Of a stretch of 64,000 bases of DNA, positions 12,501-26,559 are shown piece after piece (position 1 is the first letter of the stretch; each line of letters begins with the position of its first letter). Both the position numbers and the translations under genes were made by a program. Below the pieces are notes generated by a model. It saw only the letters and a program-made list of their open reading frames with translations, searched no databases and had not been told where the DNA came from. The stretch covers positions 56,367 through 120,366 of the forward strand of contig JASANC010005168.1 of NCBI GenBank assembly GCA_030248135.1, given 5' to 3'. The DNA comes from Theristus sp. LFF4_11. Taxonomy: Eukaryota; Nematoda; Chromadorea; Monhysterida; Xyalidae.

Positions 12501-15500
12501 TCAAGCAATTGACGTCATTTCGATCGGACACGTTCCGAGTGAATCCGCAATATCCTTCGTCATCATCTTTTATTCTTCCAGACAGGCTTGGCATGGGAAA
12601 TGAAACCGGTTTTTTTACCAACCCTACTTCCAGAGCTGATCGACCGCGTGCTGTCGAGCGAGAAGTCGTCGCAAGCCGAGTATCCGAACGGCACGGCCAC
12701 TCGTAAATCTTCGTCCGGCTCTTCAAATCTGAACAGCGCCAACGCCACCAGCGGCAATCCGCAGCATTCAGCGTCGTCCGCGCGTCACGCTGGCGACGAC
12801 AGCGGCGAGGTGCCGCGTGCACCGCCGCGACGTAGCCCGTCCGACCATCGGGCGTCCTACGACTACGCGCCCTATGAGCGCGGCTACGAGCCGGATCCGA
12901 CGTTGAGGCATCGCTTTCAGGTGAGCATGTGATGGGGTTTTTTTGGTGGGAGTTTTTTTTTTGTCGCGGAAGATGATTGTTTTTTTTCGTGAGGCGAAGT
13001 TTAGGAGTTCTGGGTCTCCCTGTCCCTGGAATCACCACCACACTGCTGTTTCTCAACCACAACAGCCGCATTTACAGTTTTAGGAGCCGCAATCAAAGGT
13101 CACTGATTGTGTTTCGCCACGAAAGAAAAAACTTCCGACCCGTCTCTTAACGAATGACTCTTAAAAAACCCACTTTCCAGAACCACGCCTCGCACGAGCA
13201 CTCCGCCTCGCAGCCGACGTTCAAGTCGAAGTTTCAACGGCACTACTCGCCGTGGGACGCGTACGAGGAAGAGGACGATGATGACCGGGCTCATGCGGCA
13301 GCCGCAGCAGCAGCAGCGGCCGCGAATCGCAAAGCGAAACGCGCTCCGAGTTTCGTCTCTGATCACCACAAGCCGAAAGCGGCTTCAAGTCAGAACGGCG
13401 CCACGCCGAGCTCCAGTTCAGAGTCGTCCTCCGGTAGCAGCAAAACTCGCTCGCCAGCTGACTCGAGTAAACCGTCGAGCTCGAAGGCGCACTACAACCA
13501 GCAGCAGCAACAGTATTCGACCGCGAACAACGCTGCTGGCTCTAGTGCGAAACGCGAGCAACAACAGCAGGCTACGAGGACCAATCGAGAGCGAAGTCGA
13601 TCGTCGTCGATACACCGCGTCAAGTCGGAGCCGGTGCTCGGCGTCGACTATACGGATGAGGAGCTGAAGAATGTACAGAGGTGAGCGGTTGGAATGGATT
13701 GAAAAGCGTTTTTTGTGGTGAATGGGAGCGTGCTGGAGCCGACGGTAGTAAATTTGAGCACTGATGTGCCCACCTCTGGTTTGTATGTTGGTAAAAATGT
13801 GTAAACTGATTGCCGAGAAACGTTGATATGTTGTTAGCTGATTGGTTGGTTGTTGGAGAGTATGGGATAAATTGTGACAACAGGTAGACCGGTCTGTGAA
13901 GATTGTACGAATTGAAATTACGATAACAACTAGCAGGACAAGAAAAAACAAAAGCAGCAATTCATGCGTTTGAAAGTTCTGATCAACTGTGTCGTGACTG
14001 TGGACAGCCATTAGCTCAAACAATGTAAAATGCAAAACGATTGCGACCCTAAGCGGATCGCAAAAATTCCACGCTTTTTCGTTTTTTTTCTTCAGAATCC
14101 GTCGCAGCAAAGATTACTACGAGATACTGAACGTCAAGAAGGACTTCTCTGAAAATGAACTGAAAAAGAACTACCGCAAGCTGGCGCTGCAGTTGCATCC
14201 GGATAAATGTCGCGCTCCGGGCGCTACAGAGGCGTTCAAAGGTGCGTGAATGAAGTTCACATGGTTTTTTTTGTAAAAGTCAGGGTGTGTCAACTGCTTG
14301 AAAAGGTCTGGTGACATTTGGCATGGCATATCTGTACGTGTATATGCCAAATGTCACCAAAGCCGATGATAGGATTTATTTGAAAATCACAATTGTTTGG
14401 GTGCCGAATCCTAAGAAATGACATGAACATGTCGGGTGTACGTCTGTTAATTGGTCATCCTTACACACTTACCGATTGATGGAGCTATTGTAATTAGCGG
14501 AGCGTTGTGTGAATGGAAACAATATGAAATAATGAGTTTTTTTATGGGTTTGTTGTTGTTGTTGCAAATTGTGGAAAGCGTGAATTTTTCGAGCGTTTTT
14601 CAGCAATCGGCCAAGCGTACGGTGTGTTGTCGGACAAACAGAAACGGGAACGATACGACATGTACGGCAGTGAACAGCCGACAGTACAAAGACGCTCCAG
14701 TCATTTCAACGAGTTCGATTACTCGCGCGGATTCGAAGGTGCGTTTTTTCTTAGATTTTTTTTCCAAAAATTCAGTTTTTGAATTGTTGGTTTTTTATTG
14801 TTTTTGCGTTTCATTTTCGATTCTGTGTTGAACTGTACCGTCGCTAATTGACTTCTTTCTTTTCATTGCCAAACGCTGCTCTGTTTGGTGTTGTTTTTTT
14901 TAACGGTCAAATGCTATTTTCTCTCGCGTAACATAATTTTAGACCAATACACTGATGGAAGTGAGTGGCGCTTCTTTCGGCTTTCGCTAACCTACAATTT
15001 TTAGTAGGGAGACACTAACTAACTGAAATGGAAAACAAATGAACTTTCCCACTTGTCATTGTTTTCTTTTCTTTTTAATTGCACCGATTGTTCTGAGCCA
15101 CTAACATTTTCACTGGGAAAACGAAGTCTGACTACAGGCTCCTTTCAGCTATAATACTACCACTGAACATCAACTGACACATTGAATGTTTGGGCGGTTA
15201 GATTACAGTTGAGAAATGTGAAAAAATGTCGACAAAAAAGTCCAACAGCTCTTCAGATGACTATTTACCATTTTTTTCAGCCGAATTCTCACCGGAAGAG
15301 ATTTTCAACATGTTTTTCGGCGGCGGCTATCCGACGGGCGCAATGTACCGGCGCCAAGGAGGACGGACGTTTTACTATCAACGATCGGCTGATCCGCACG
15401 AAGGAAACACGCAGGCGGTTGGTGGGGAAGCAAGCTGGCGATGCTAGGCGGGCTGTTGGGTGCACGTGGGAGGGACAAGTGGAAGTGACCTGAGCTGGAC

Positions 15501-17043
15501 AAATGAGTTATTATAGACATCGCATTCCGTCATTTAATTGGAACAGGCGTAAAAAATTTCTCGCAAGAAGAAAGCAGCAGCAGTTCGCGAAAGAATTGTA
15601 TTTACTGAGAGCGGGTCACAAGGTTTTCCTAAAAATTCGTTCTAAAAGTTCCTAAAGTCACAAGGTTTCCTAAAAGTTCGTTACGCTCAGTCAACTCACA
15701 TATACCACAGTCCATCCACCAGACCCGTCGGATGTGTTTGCTCAGCACACCTTTGCTGTCACTGTTTTCTGTTTTTTGCAATTGCGGCTATTTTTTTCTG
15801 TCGGATTCGGATATAATTCGGACTACTTTTGTCGCCCCTTTTCCAGTCCGGCTACAGCGTCGCACTGCAACTGTTGCCAATCTTGTTGCTGTTGTTCCTA
15901 TCGCTCGCCAGCCAGCTTCTAGTCGGTGAACCTGCCTTCAGCATGAATCGGAACAGGTTCGCGCGATTTCGTGAATGGTTTTTTCACTCGTTTTTCTTGT
16001 TTTGAATTATTTTATGGTTCTGAAAACTTTTGATCTCGAGGAGAATTGGGTGATAGCTGGCCAAAATGTAGCCGAAATTTTGAACCATTCCATGAGCAAA
16101 GATCATTCGGAGGCTATTGAGCATAATCGACTGAAGACGCAAACTCCTCTTTAGCTGTTTTGATGAAACCTCCACCAGTTGGTTTCGCTTTCATTATCGT
16201 TGCTGTCAATTCTTCAATTCTCAGTCCACCTTGTTCGGTTTTTCTTCAGCAAATACACACATCAACGTTATACGACCGAGCTACAAGTGCCCTATTTTGT
16301 GAAGCCAGACTTTCTGAAACATTACGGCGCCTATATCAAGCGCATCGAGGCGCAAGTGGAGGACGAATATGTGAGCTCGTTGAGAATGGGCTGCTACCGG
16401 GAGCGCAGTCAAAGTGAGTGACACGGGGGGGGGGGGCATGTGTGTGGGTGGATTTTCATAGAGAGGTTTGTTGGTGGGCAAATGTGCGTTCGCGTGGAGA
16501 GGTGATATTTTTGAGTTTGATCTGATCAAAGGTACAAATTTTGTGTGCAACGCAACAACTGGCTCTTTAGCTTGGTTGGTGTCTGAAACGCTTAGTCGAC
16601 TGATAATACAGCCAAAAAAATGTGCATCAGGTGGGCGACATTTCTCATTTATTTGTTTGTGTCGCCTGGTCCAAAGCATTTTTAATGCTAAAAAACAGTT
16701 CAGCGCAACCAAACAGATGGTGACGAGATGAAACTGAAATAACGGGTGGGTTGAGGCTGAGTCACATGACGTGTACACTACTATTACCATCTTTTCAATT
16801 GACCGGAATTCTTCCTGATCTATGCCCGGCCAACTGTTTGCTTGTTGAACTTGAACTTGTTGGCCATATCAGCTAGGTGGTACAGCTAATCAGCGAGCGA
16901 GCTTTTGCGAGCGCGTTTACGGTTTCTTTGCAGAAGAAACGCTCGCGTGGCGCGCACGAACGTATGGCGATGCGGCGCTGTGGGAGCGCGCGCAGTCGAT
17001 GGCAACGCCGAACTGTGATCAACTGAACAGAATCTATCGTTGA
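3501..17043 (+). CDS. DNAJB12/DNAJB14-like ER membrane J-protein
   Basis: Exons 3501-3639, 12634-12920, 13181-13680, 14096-14241, 14604-14738, 15281-15417, 15847-15956, 16250-16413, 16934-17043; phases close exactly, 576 codons, stop TGA. In known family members this is an ER tail-facing Hsp40 that recruits Hsp70 for membrane-protein quality control. Seen here: a family-type N-terminus (residues 1-46, starting [13 protein letters not shown]), a long low-complexity insert (about 55-305, with Ala, Gln, Ser and Asp runs), the J domain (about 310-375) with HPDK, a G/F-type [10 protein letters not shown] segment, one hydrophobic helix ([20 protein letters not shown]) and a C-terminal DUF1977-type region ending LNRIYR. 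Human DNAJB12 is near 375 residues, so the extra length is mostly the disordered insert. Intron 1 is about 9 kb. The donor after 15417 (GTTGGT) is weak but keeps phase. Confidence 0.9.
4369..4512 (+). mobile_element. MITE family C fragment, second copy
   Basis: Starts with TAGGGTTAGGGG and matches the inverted copy at 1853-1985 up to the word CCGGAAAACTAT. At that point the family D element begins, so this copy is interrupted or truncated by it. Lies in intron 1 of the DnaJ gene. Confidence 0.55.
4512..5770 (+). mobile_element. MITE family D with ~178-bp terminal inverted repeats
   Basis: Arms at about 4513-4691 and 5593-5768 are near-perfect reverse complements, starting TCTAAAAATGCGGAGGACG. 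Both outer flanks read TA, consistent with a TA duplication. The roughly 900-bp interior shows no transposase and contains an R-family repeat (5280-5480). Long arms plus a TA site suggest a Tc1/mariner-like non-autonomous element. Lies in intron 1 of the DnaJ gene. Confidence 0.72.
5280..5480 (+). repeat. Interspersed repeat family R, copy 2 (inside family D)
   Basis: Carries the AAACCCGAAGGTACCAAAG core and a downstream CCACGAAAAGGGGACA segment of family R. Its position within the family D interior implies either a nested insertion or capture. Confidence 0.5.
6215..8985. repeat. Higher-order tandem array, ~287-bp unit, ~9.5 copies
   Basis: The landmark GTGGCAAAAAAGTAATTG recurs at about 6401, 6710, 6997, 7264, 7551, 7839, 8127 and 8415, giving spacings mostly of 287-288 bp, with irregular values of 309 and 267 near the start. 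Each unit has two related halves of about 118 and 170 bp, both containing ATTACCCCAGGAAAC and TTTTTGCCCAAAAA. Units at the left and right edges are more diverged than those between 7.2 and 8.4 kb. It lies in intron 1 of the DnaJ gene. Minus-strand frames that stay open across units are a by-product of the repeat. Confidence 0.9.
8990..10820. other. Intron 1 segment with no supported feature
   Basis: Unique-looking sequence between the tandem array and the candidate exon at 10868. Short open frames occur on both strands but none has family resemblance, a splice context or composition unlike its surroundings. Confidence 0.5.
10868..11396 (+). CDS. Candidate alternative first exon or nested gene, unknown protein
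   Basis: An open stretch from ATG ([16 protein letters not shown]) for about 176 codons, with a proline run near residue 55, a basic KKKRKDKKK cluster near 155 and exon-like base composition. A possible donor CGAC|GTTTGT ends it in phase 1, which is exactly the phase required by DnaJ exon 2 at 12634; splicing would read Ser-Phe-Arg-Gln-Leu-Ile. It could therefore be an alternative first exon of the DnaJ gene, giving a different N-terminus, or a separate gene. I recognise no family. The frame also stays open to a stop at about 11492, so a one-exon reading is possible. Confidence 0.4.
11583..11660 (+). repeat. Interspersed repeat family R, partial copy 3
   Basis: Contains the diverged core GATTCCAGAAACATGAAGA and then TACCAAGCTCC...TTGGGGAACGG, matching the left half of the copy at 3183. 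The right half is absent. Confidence 0.45.
11850..12180. repeat. Homopolymer block (poly-T, poly-G, poly-A runs)
   Basis: About 330 bp made largely of runs: a T run near 11862-11880, G runs of roughly 18 and 22 near 12000-12100, and A runs between them. All frames through it encode homopolymers. It lies in intron 1 of the DnaJ gene. It may be a real low-complexity tract or an assembly artefact. Confidence 0.75.
14309..14359. other. Perfect 16-bp hairpin in DnaJ intron 4
   Basis: TGGTGACATTTGGCAT at 14309-14324 is exactly complementary to 14344-14359, with a 19-nt loop that is itself partly self-complementary (GGCATAT / ATATGCC). It sits about 70 bp after the donor at 14242. Short for a MITE; could be a structured RNA element or a tiny palindrome. 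Confidence 0.55.
14943..14960 (+). other. Candidate 18-nt microexon of the DnaJ gene
   Basis: ACCAATACACTGATGGAA is preceded by an ATAATTTTAG acceptor and followed by a GTGAGT donor. It sits between exons 5 and 7, and inclusion keeps the frame, adding six residues (Asp-Gln-Tyr-Thr-Asp-Gly) and changing the following Ala codon to Thr. Skipping also keeps the frame, so it would be a cassette microexon. Confidence 0.4.
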
Positions 17044-20000
17044 CACCGCACGCACGTTGTCGCAGACATTATGGAAACGTGCTCTCTGTTTGAAAGATAT
17101 ACACTGTTTGCGGAAATCTGCCGGATAGAAAAGACATCATACAACTGGAAGCACTGGTGGTAATTGTCAGGCTCAAATGAACAGCTTCTGTCGCTCGGTC
17201 GGTTGTTTCAAAACGCCGGCTTGTACGATGTCCCATAAACCTAGCATGTGCAGTTCGGAGTTGTTGGTTGGAGAGATTCAACTTTTTGAACTCCACATAA
17301 CCTAAGCTAGCACAAAAAATGGTTGCATGAACGAGTTTTGACTCAACCGAATGCCATGAGCTTTGGAAACGTGAACATTAGCAGTGCTCCATTCTCCTCT
17401 CGGTCTAATCTTTCCGATTTGAGACAACTTTCTTTTTCTTGATGGATTGAAAGAGAATTCTTGAAGACGAATTTTTTATTGTTTTTTATCACCGATTCTC
17501 TTTTCTAGTCTCAATTTTTTTCTGAATTTGTTTGTTTTTTCGGTGGCGGTTTCAAATTATAGTTGTGTACAATGTTTGTGTAATTATTGTTAGGAAAAGT
17601 TTTTCAGATTTTTGCCTAGAACAAAAAAATCGCTTTTTTCTTAATCAAGTTTTTCTGAATTGTTTTATCATAACCAGCCTTGTTTTACCTGATAATGTTT
17701 TTTATTTGTCATTGTTCCTGTTATCAAAATGACTTTCACGTCAGTACTGTATTAATTTTTTTGACGTCGGAGTGTGAAATTTGTAAACTTCGCAAATTTT
17801 AAAACAATCCACAGAGCAATTCTCGTTTCAAAATGTGTTCCTGCTGTATGTAATGTTGATTGATCCTTTAATTTGAGTTTGTAAAAAAGTCTTGACAGTC
17901 GACAGTATGTTTTGGTCCTGTTTGCTTCTTTCCCATCCAATAAGAAATGTGATGCACTTTTTTCTTTATTTTATGATGTTAGATTTTAAACCTTATGAAT
18001 CCATTTTTCTGTGTTTGCTGTATTGTTGCCATTGTTCAAGCGAACTTCTATGGTAATTTTTGTTTTTTTTGCACCGAAATTTCTTCTGCGTCTGTATTTC
18101 TTTGTTAGCATCTGTTCTGTGTTTTTGTTGAGAAAATAATTATCTGGTGTTTGTTTGTTCTTTAAACTACCTTTTTCAGAGACCTATATTTTTATGGTTG
18201 ATTGGTTGGCTTCAAGAATAAAATTTCGGCTTTGTGATTATTTTTTAGCTTTGTGTTTGTTTTGTGGCATTTTGTGAGCCAACTATCGTTTGTTTGCACT
18301 AGTTTTTGGTTGTTGCTCTTTCAATTCAAAAAGAAACTGTTGACTTTTGGACCTTTGCGAAGGTTTGCTTGTTAGCCGCAAGAAAACTTTCGTCATTTTA
18401 TTTATATTTTTAGATTTATTTACTGATTTATTCATTAACCCAATACAGCTCAGCTTTTTTGTCAATTCGTGATTTTTCGTTCATGACGAAAAATTGTGTG
18501 ATGCCCCAGAAATGTCAAAAAATATTTGTTTCGTTATTTGTTTTGTTTCATGATACCCTTTGAGGTCAATCATCTGTATTGATTTATTGATTGACTGATT
18601 TTGCTTTTGAGCGATTTCTTGATTTATTGGTTTGTTTATATTTCAGTAAAATGGTTCTGTATGCATAAACGGAGTCCCATGGAAGCTGGAAATTTTGGCT
18701 CAATAAAAGCAAAAGGGTTTGTTAATAACCGTCGTAACTGATTTTTTAAAAGTTCGTTAGTTACGCTTTATTTTCTATTCACATTTCAGTTCAAAAGTTG
18801 ATTTCAAGCTATTTTCTGAAGACTTCCTTAAATTGTTTACAGCTTTTTTGTGCAACTTCCTTTTTTATCGTTACCAATTCGGCAGAATCTTTATTTTTAG
18901 AAACATAAATTCCAAGATGTTATTGAAAGCGCTGTGACGCTATTTTTAGCGTGCGCTGTGCGATTTTAGTAGCAGCCGACAAATGTCTGCAGCTTGCGCG
19001 AGAGATGAAGCTTGCTTGGTTAGAGCGCTGGTTATGACACATCTGAGGCTCAGAGCTGCTGACTGTGCTTATGCAAAGCGAAAATCGATTTTCTGAGTAA
19101 TATCACAAGATCCATGCAGGTTTCACGTGAATTCCGCGTGTATGGGAACGGGCGGGTTTCCCGAAAATTCGGTCGTTTCATCACAATGCGCCGAGTCTAT
19201 ACGCTAACTGGCTGGTTCCAATCGAGGCAGCCACTAAGCTTGCGCACTTCAAATGCAGCCACACAGTCCGCTTGCTTGTTAGCTGGTGTTAGATGTTCAT
19301 TTTTCCTGAAACAGCGTGTGGCCGCAGATTACGTTTCACTTTTTATTGAAGTTTTCGGGGTAGGTTCACGTGACAGTCGGACGGACATTTGCGGTTGGTT
19401 TTAGTGGAAATTGACCATTTTTCTCCGGCATCTGGGCCATTTCAGCTTTCGCAACTCGCTGTATCTGTGTTTTATTGCACCACTTTTTTTCTGGGTCTTC
19501 TGTTTCTCTTTCTTGTGTGCCTTTCAAGCTATTTTGTTTCTGCTTCTGATGGCAGTTTATGCAGAACAGTTTTCGGCGTTTTGTTGCAAGCTAAGCGGCA
19601 TTTTTTGAAAGAAACACCAACGTATGGTTTCCGTCTTGTGTGTTCGTTTCGTTTTTGCTGCTGCTGTTTTTTTTCGAAATATAAAAAAACACGTTTCTAG
19701 CTGAATATCTTTATTTATTATCCGATTTTTCACTGTTCGTTTTGGTTCAGTTTTTCAATGTTTTTTTGTAAACATTGGAAATTCACAATATTATGACGTT
19801 AGGTTTCTTTTCAGTGTTGCAGCTGTTTTCACTTCAGGATATAAGAGTGCTTTCAACATTCATTCAGGTTCATTTTCGGACAAGCTATCCAGATCGAAAA
19901 AAATACACTCCACACTCCAGGTAGTTGTTTGTCTTTTAGTTTTGTGTGTTTTTTGTTTTCAAATTCATTTTTAAATTCATTTTAAAACCAACCAACCAGT

Positions 20001-20800
20001 GTTCAGCTGTCCATTTTGTGTTTATGCCAAATCTGACCAATCAAAGAATTGGAAGAACATTAGATCACACATTGATTCGCTGCTCCACTCGACGTGGAAC
20101 GTGTTCCGCAGTGTCAACCTGGTTGATTATCCACGCTTCAGTTTCAATTGTTGTTCAGTTCATAAAGTATAATAATCACAAATTGTACCCGTTGGAATCT
20201 ATCCATTCATCGCTTTCTTTCACCTGTTTACTTTATCGAAAATAAGCAGTTTCAATCAAAAGTCATTGTCGAAATCACTATTTTCCACGTAGGCACGGCA
20301 CACACGCTGTGCCACAGTATCAAGAGAAAAACAGAAAAAAAACTCGTGGGGTACTTCGTTTTTTCTGTTTTTGTAACCTTTTCTGTGGAATCCTTTCAAT
20401 TGGCTTGTTTACCGCAAGCGCAACGGTTGACTAATAATGAATTGCACAAAATGACATTTTTCTGGTTTCGTGAACAAAATCAGTTTTGTATTGGCACGGC
20501 ACGGGGCGTCATGTTCCCGGTAGAACAGCTATTTCAGGTTTTTTTTCCCGGAAAATTACAAAACACTGAACGAAAGGCATTTTGACGTTCAGAACTGAAA
20601 GAGTCTTGGAAATTATCTAGTTTTAAAAAGTTGTTTATCCAAAAACAACAGTTCACTTTTCTCAACATGAATTTGTCTGTTTTCCACCGTCTACTGATTA
20701 TTAGCGTCCACACATACACAATCGGTTGTTTCTCTGTCTCTGTGAACAGCAAACGCACTTAGACTTGCGCAACGGACAGCAGAGGACTGGATTTTTGAAC
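17044..20800. other. Intergenic, AT-rich, no supported gene
   Basis: About 3.8 kb of T-rich DNA between the DnaJ stop and the next candidate exon. Open frames are short and T-run driven. No repeat family of this window was recognised here. Several AATAAA words occur; which one serves the DnaJ transcript cannot be told. Confidence 0.6.
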
Positions 20801-20816
20801 ATTATGTTTTCAGTAC

Positions 20817-21311
20817 ATTGCCGAACACGCCGAAGCCAAAGCAGCTCAGTGGTGTGTGTGTGTGGTTGCGCTGAGTTTTATGCTGCTGTGCTTGCTTGGT
20901 GTGTTGTGCTGTCGTGTGAGCGATTTTTTCTCTCTCGAATGTTTTGTTGCGTTTGCGTGTATTGGCGCAATTTCAGTTGTTGGTTCGCTCTTGCTCGGTG
21001 TTTTGCTCACGTTGTTTCACGTTTTCGCTTTGCGTTTCGCGGGCAGGCGCTTGCGGAGCCCAGAGTTGCGCTTTTTTGCGCTGGTTTTGATGATGTTTTG
21101 GTTTCACCTTCAACTGTTTTTTTATGGTTCTGGTTTTTTTACTCATTTTCTCCAGGTTTTGTTAACGTTTCAGCGATTTTTCGGGTGTGCTGAAACAACA
21201 CATTATAAAAGTAAACGTAACACAGCAATGTTTGTGATCTGTTTCAGGGTGTATAATAAAACTCACGGACGTAATAAAAGAACCATTCCAAATTTTGCAA
21301 GGACTGAGTGA
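20817..21311 (+). CDS. Candidate membrane-protein exon (weak)
   Basis: After a good acceptor (TTATGTTTTCAG) a frame runs open for about 165 codons to a stop, beginning YIAEHAEAKAAQ and then giving about three hydrophobic segments (around SFMLLCLLGVLCC, AISVVGSLLLGVLL and FALVLMMFWFHLQLFF). The GC content is higher than that of the flanking DNA. This could be the last exon of a small multi-pass membrane protein, but no upstream exon could be found and T-rich DNA gives hydrophobic frames by chance. No family is recognised. Confidence 0.2.
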   Translation: MAEHAEAKAAQWCVCVVALSFMLLCLLGVLCCRVSDFFSLECFVAFACIGAISVVGSLLLGVLLTLFHVFALRFAGRRLRSPELRFFALVLMMFWFHLQLFFYGSGFFTHFLQVLLTFQRFFGCAETTHYKSKRNTAMFVICFRVYNKTHGRNKRTIPNFARTE

Positions 21312-21396
21312 GAATATTGACTTGGCTCGTGAATAAGAATTCAAGGGATTGAAAAAAAGTTTTGAGAAATAAAGAAACCCCCTGAAAAAAGTGACC

Positions 21397-24896
<3,500 letters not shown>

Positions 24897-26559
24897 TCAG
24901 CAAATGGGGTGGCCGTCTGTCATTTGGTGTTCTTGCGGAGATGTTATTGTTTGTGAGTGAGCGAGAAAGTCCTAGTTTGAAGACAGAACACTTCGGTAAC
25001 AAACGCAGTAATGTTAGCACACGTGCAATGATACGCCTGTGCAACCGAGTGCACTGTCTTCAGGCAGTATAGGCTGTTCACTGGAACCTGTCACACATCG
25101 ATGGTGTCTGACAGGTTTCGGTAAGCGGACTGTAACATTATGTTTGTTTTCTTGTCGTATTTTGAATGGTCGAGTTTCAAATTTCTCACTGAATTTAGTT
25201 GGCTGGCAAAACAACGCTGTTATCCAGCATGCTAATTTCTTTGAGTTGTTTGAGTTGAAATATGGAGAATGTTGGCTATCATTTGAATTGAGCCAATCAA
25301 TCCGGTAGAAAATATGTTCGTGATATTCAGCGATTTGATTGGTTCAATACATTTCCACTGACAAAATACGATTTAGTATCGAAAAATGTTTGTTGTTGGT
25401 TTTGAAGTAGTTTTCGTCGGGTTCCAGAGTTGCTATGTATTATGATAATGTTATTTTTTTCGTGAATGATATGATAATGCTTGGAAACATGAAAGGCGTG
25501 GTTTTTCATTGGAATTGATAACCGTGAAACGAACGTTTTTTGTTGAAATAAAAATTATTCTATTCTGTTGTGATTTGTATTCCCAGCTTTGCAGTGTGTC
25601 AGCTTTGTCTTGTTTTCACAGGTTTTTTGTTTGGGCCACCGCATTCTGTTTATTCGTTTTACATTGGCGTTAAATACGGTGTAAATAGATGCACTAGTAT
25701 TGTGATGTTTTCAATGGAAGACTGTTTTTGTCAACTTCAGATTTTTTGACCTGCTCTCATTTCATTTCTGTCGGTTTCTTTCACACTTTTTCTGGAATAT
25801 GTTCAAAGTTAATTTTTGTTTAATGTTCTTAACACCGTGTTTTTTGCGCATCGCAAAAAAGCGTGCAATTGCGATCATGGTTTATTGAAATTTTAATTAT
25901 TCCATCTTTGAAAAAAGTTCTGTTTTGCCACTGTATGAATTGCATTACCCATGCATCATAATCTGTGTTCTTCTTCTTCTGGATTTGTGATTCATAGCAT
26001 GATGCTGAAATAATTTACCATGTTAAAATTTAGTGGATTTTGTGTGAAAATCGGTTTATAAGAACCTTGCAAACAGACGTACATGCAAAGGACTTTGCTA
26101 ACGTCTTTGCTTGACGGGTTCCAAAACGCAAGCTGTATTTTGCAAAAAAAACTGTCCGAGTCATGCTTGTTTTTAATTCTACCCGTAGCAATTCCGGTTC
26201 CGTAGTTGTCATGTGCATATTTTTACTTGTTGCGATTATCTTGAATGTAAATTATAGTCGTTAAAATCAGTATTTTCTCATCGGTTTTCCACGGACCCTT
26301 TTTTGTTTTTTGGTCCATTTTTGGTGTTTCTAGCTGTTTTGCGTCCAGCCAGCTCCAGTGAAATAATGTTAACTTATAAAGGTATTTCGTCATGAAAGTT
26401 TTGAAATAAAAGTTACAAGCTGCAACGGTGGTGGTGTGCTGGTGCACGTTTCGAATGCGAAGAAAAGTCGCAGAATTTTTTTTTTTACTTTTGTTACAGA
26501 ATTTTTTGCAGCAAATCACAAGAAACGCGTCGCTTCAGCAGCGTTTTTAAAACACGAAA
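24897..26559. other. Intergenic, no supported gene
   Basis: Separates the dehydrogenase stop from the GatA start. It includes the likely 3' UTR of the dehydrogenase, with AATAAA at 25547. Open frames are short and lack exon signals. No repeat recognised. Confidence 0.6.

Noticed and set aside
12448..14110. Antisense frames of 207 and 230 codons
   Set aside because: They overlap DnaJ exons 2 to 4 in reverse and are explained by the base composition of those exons.
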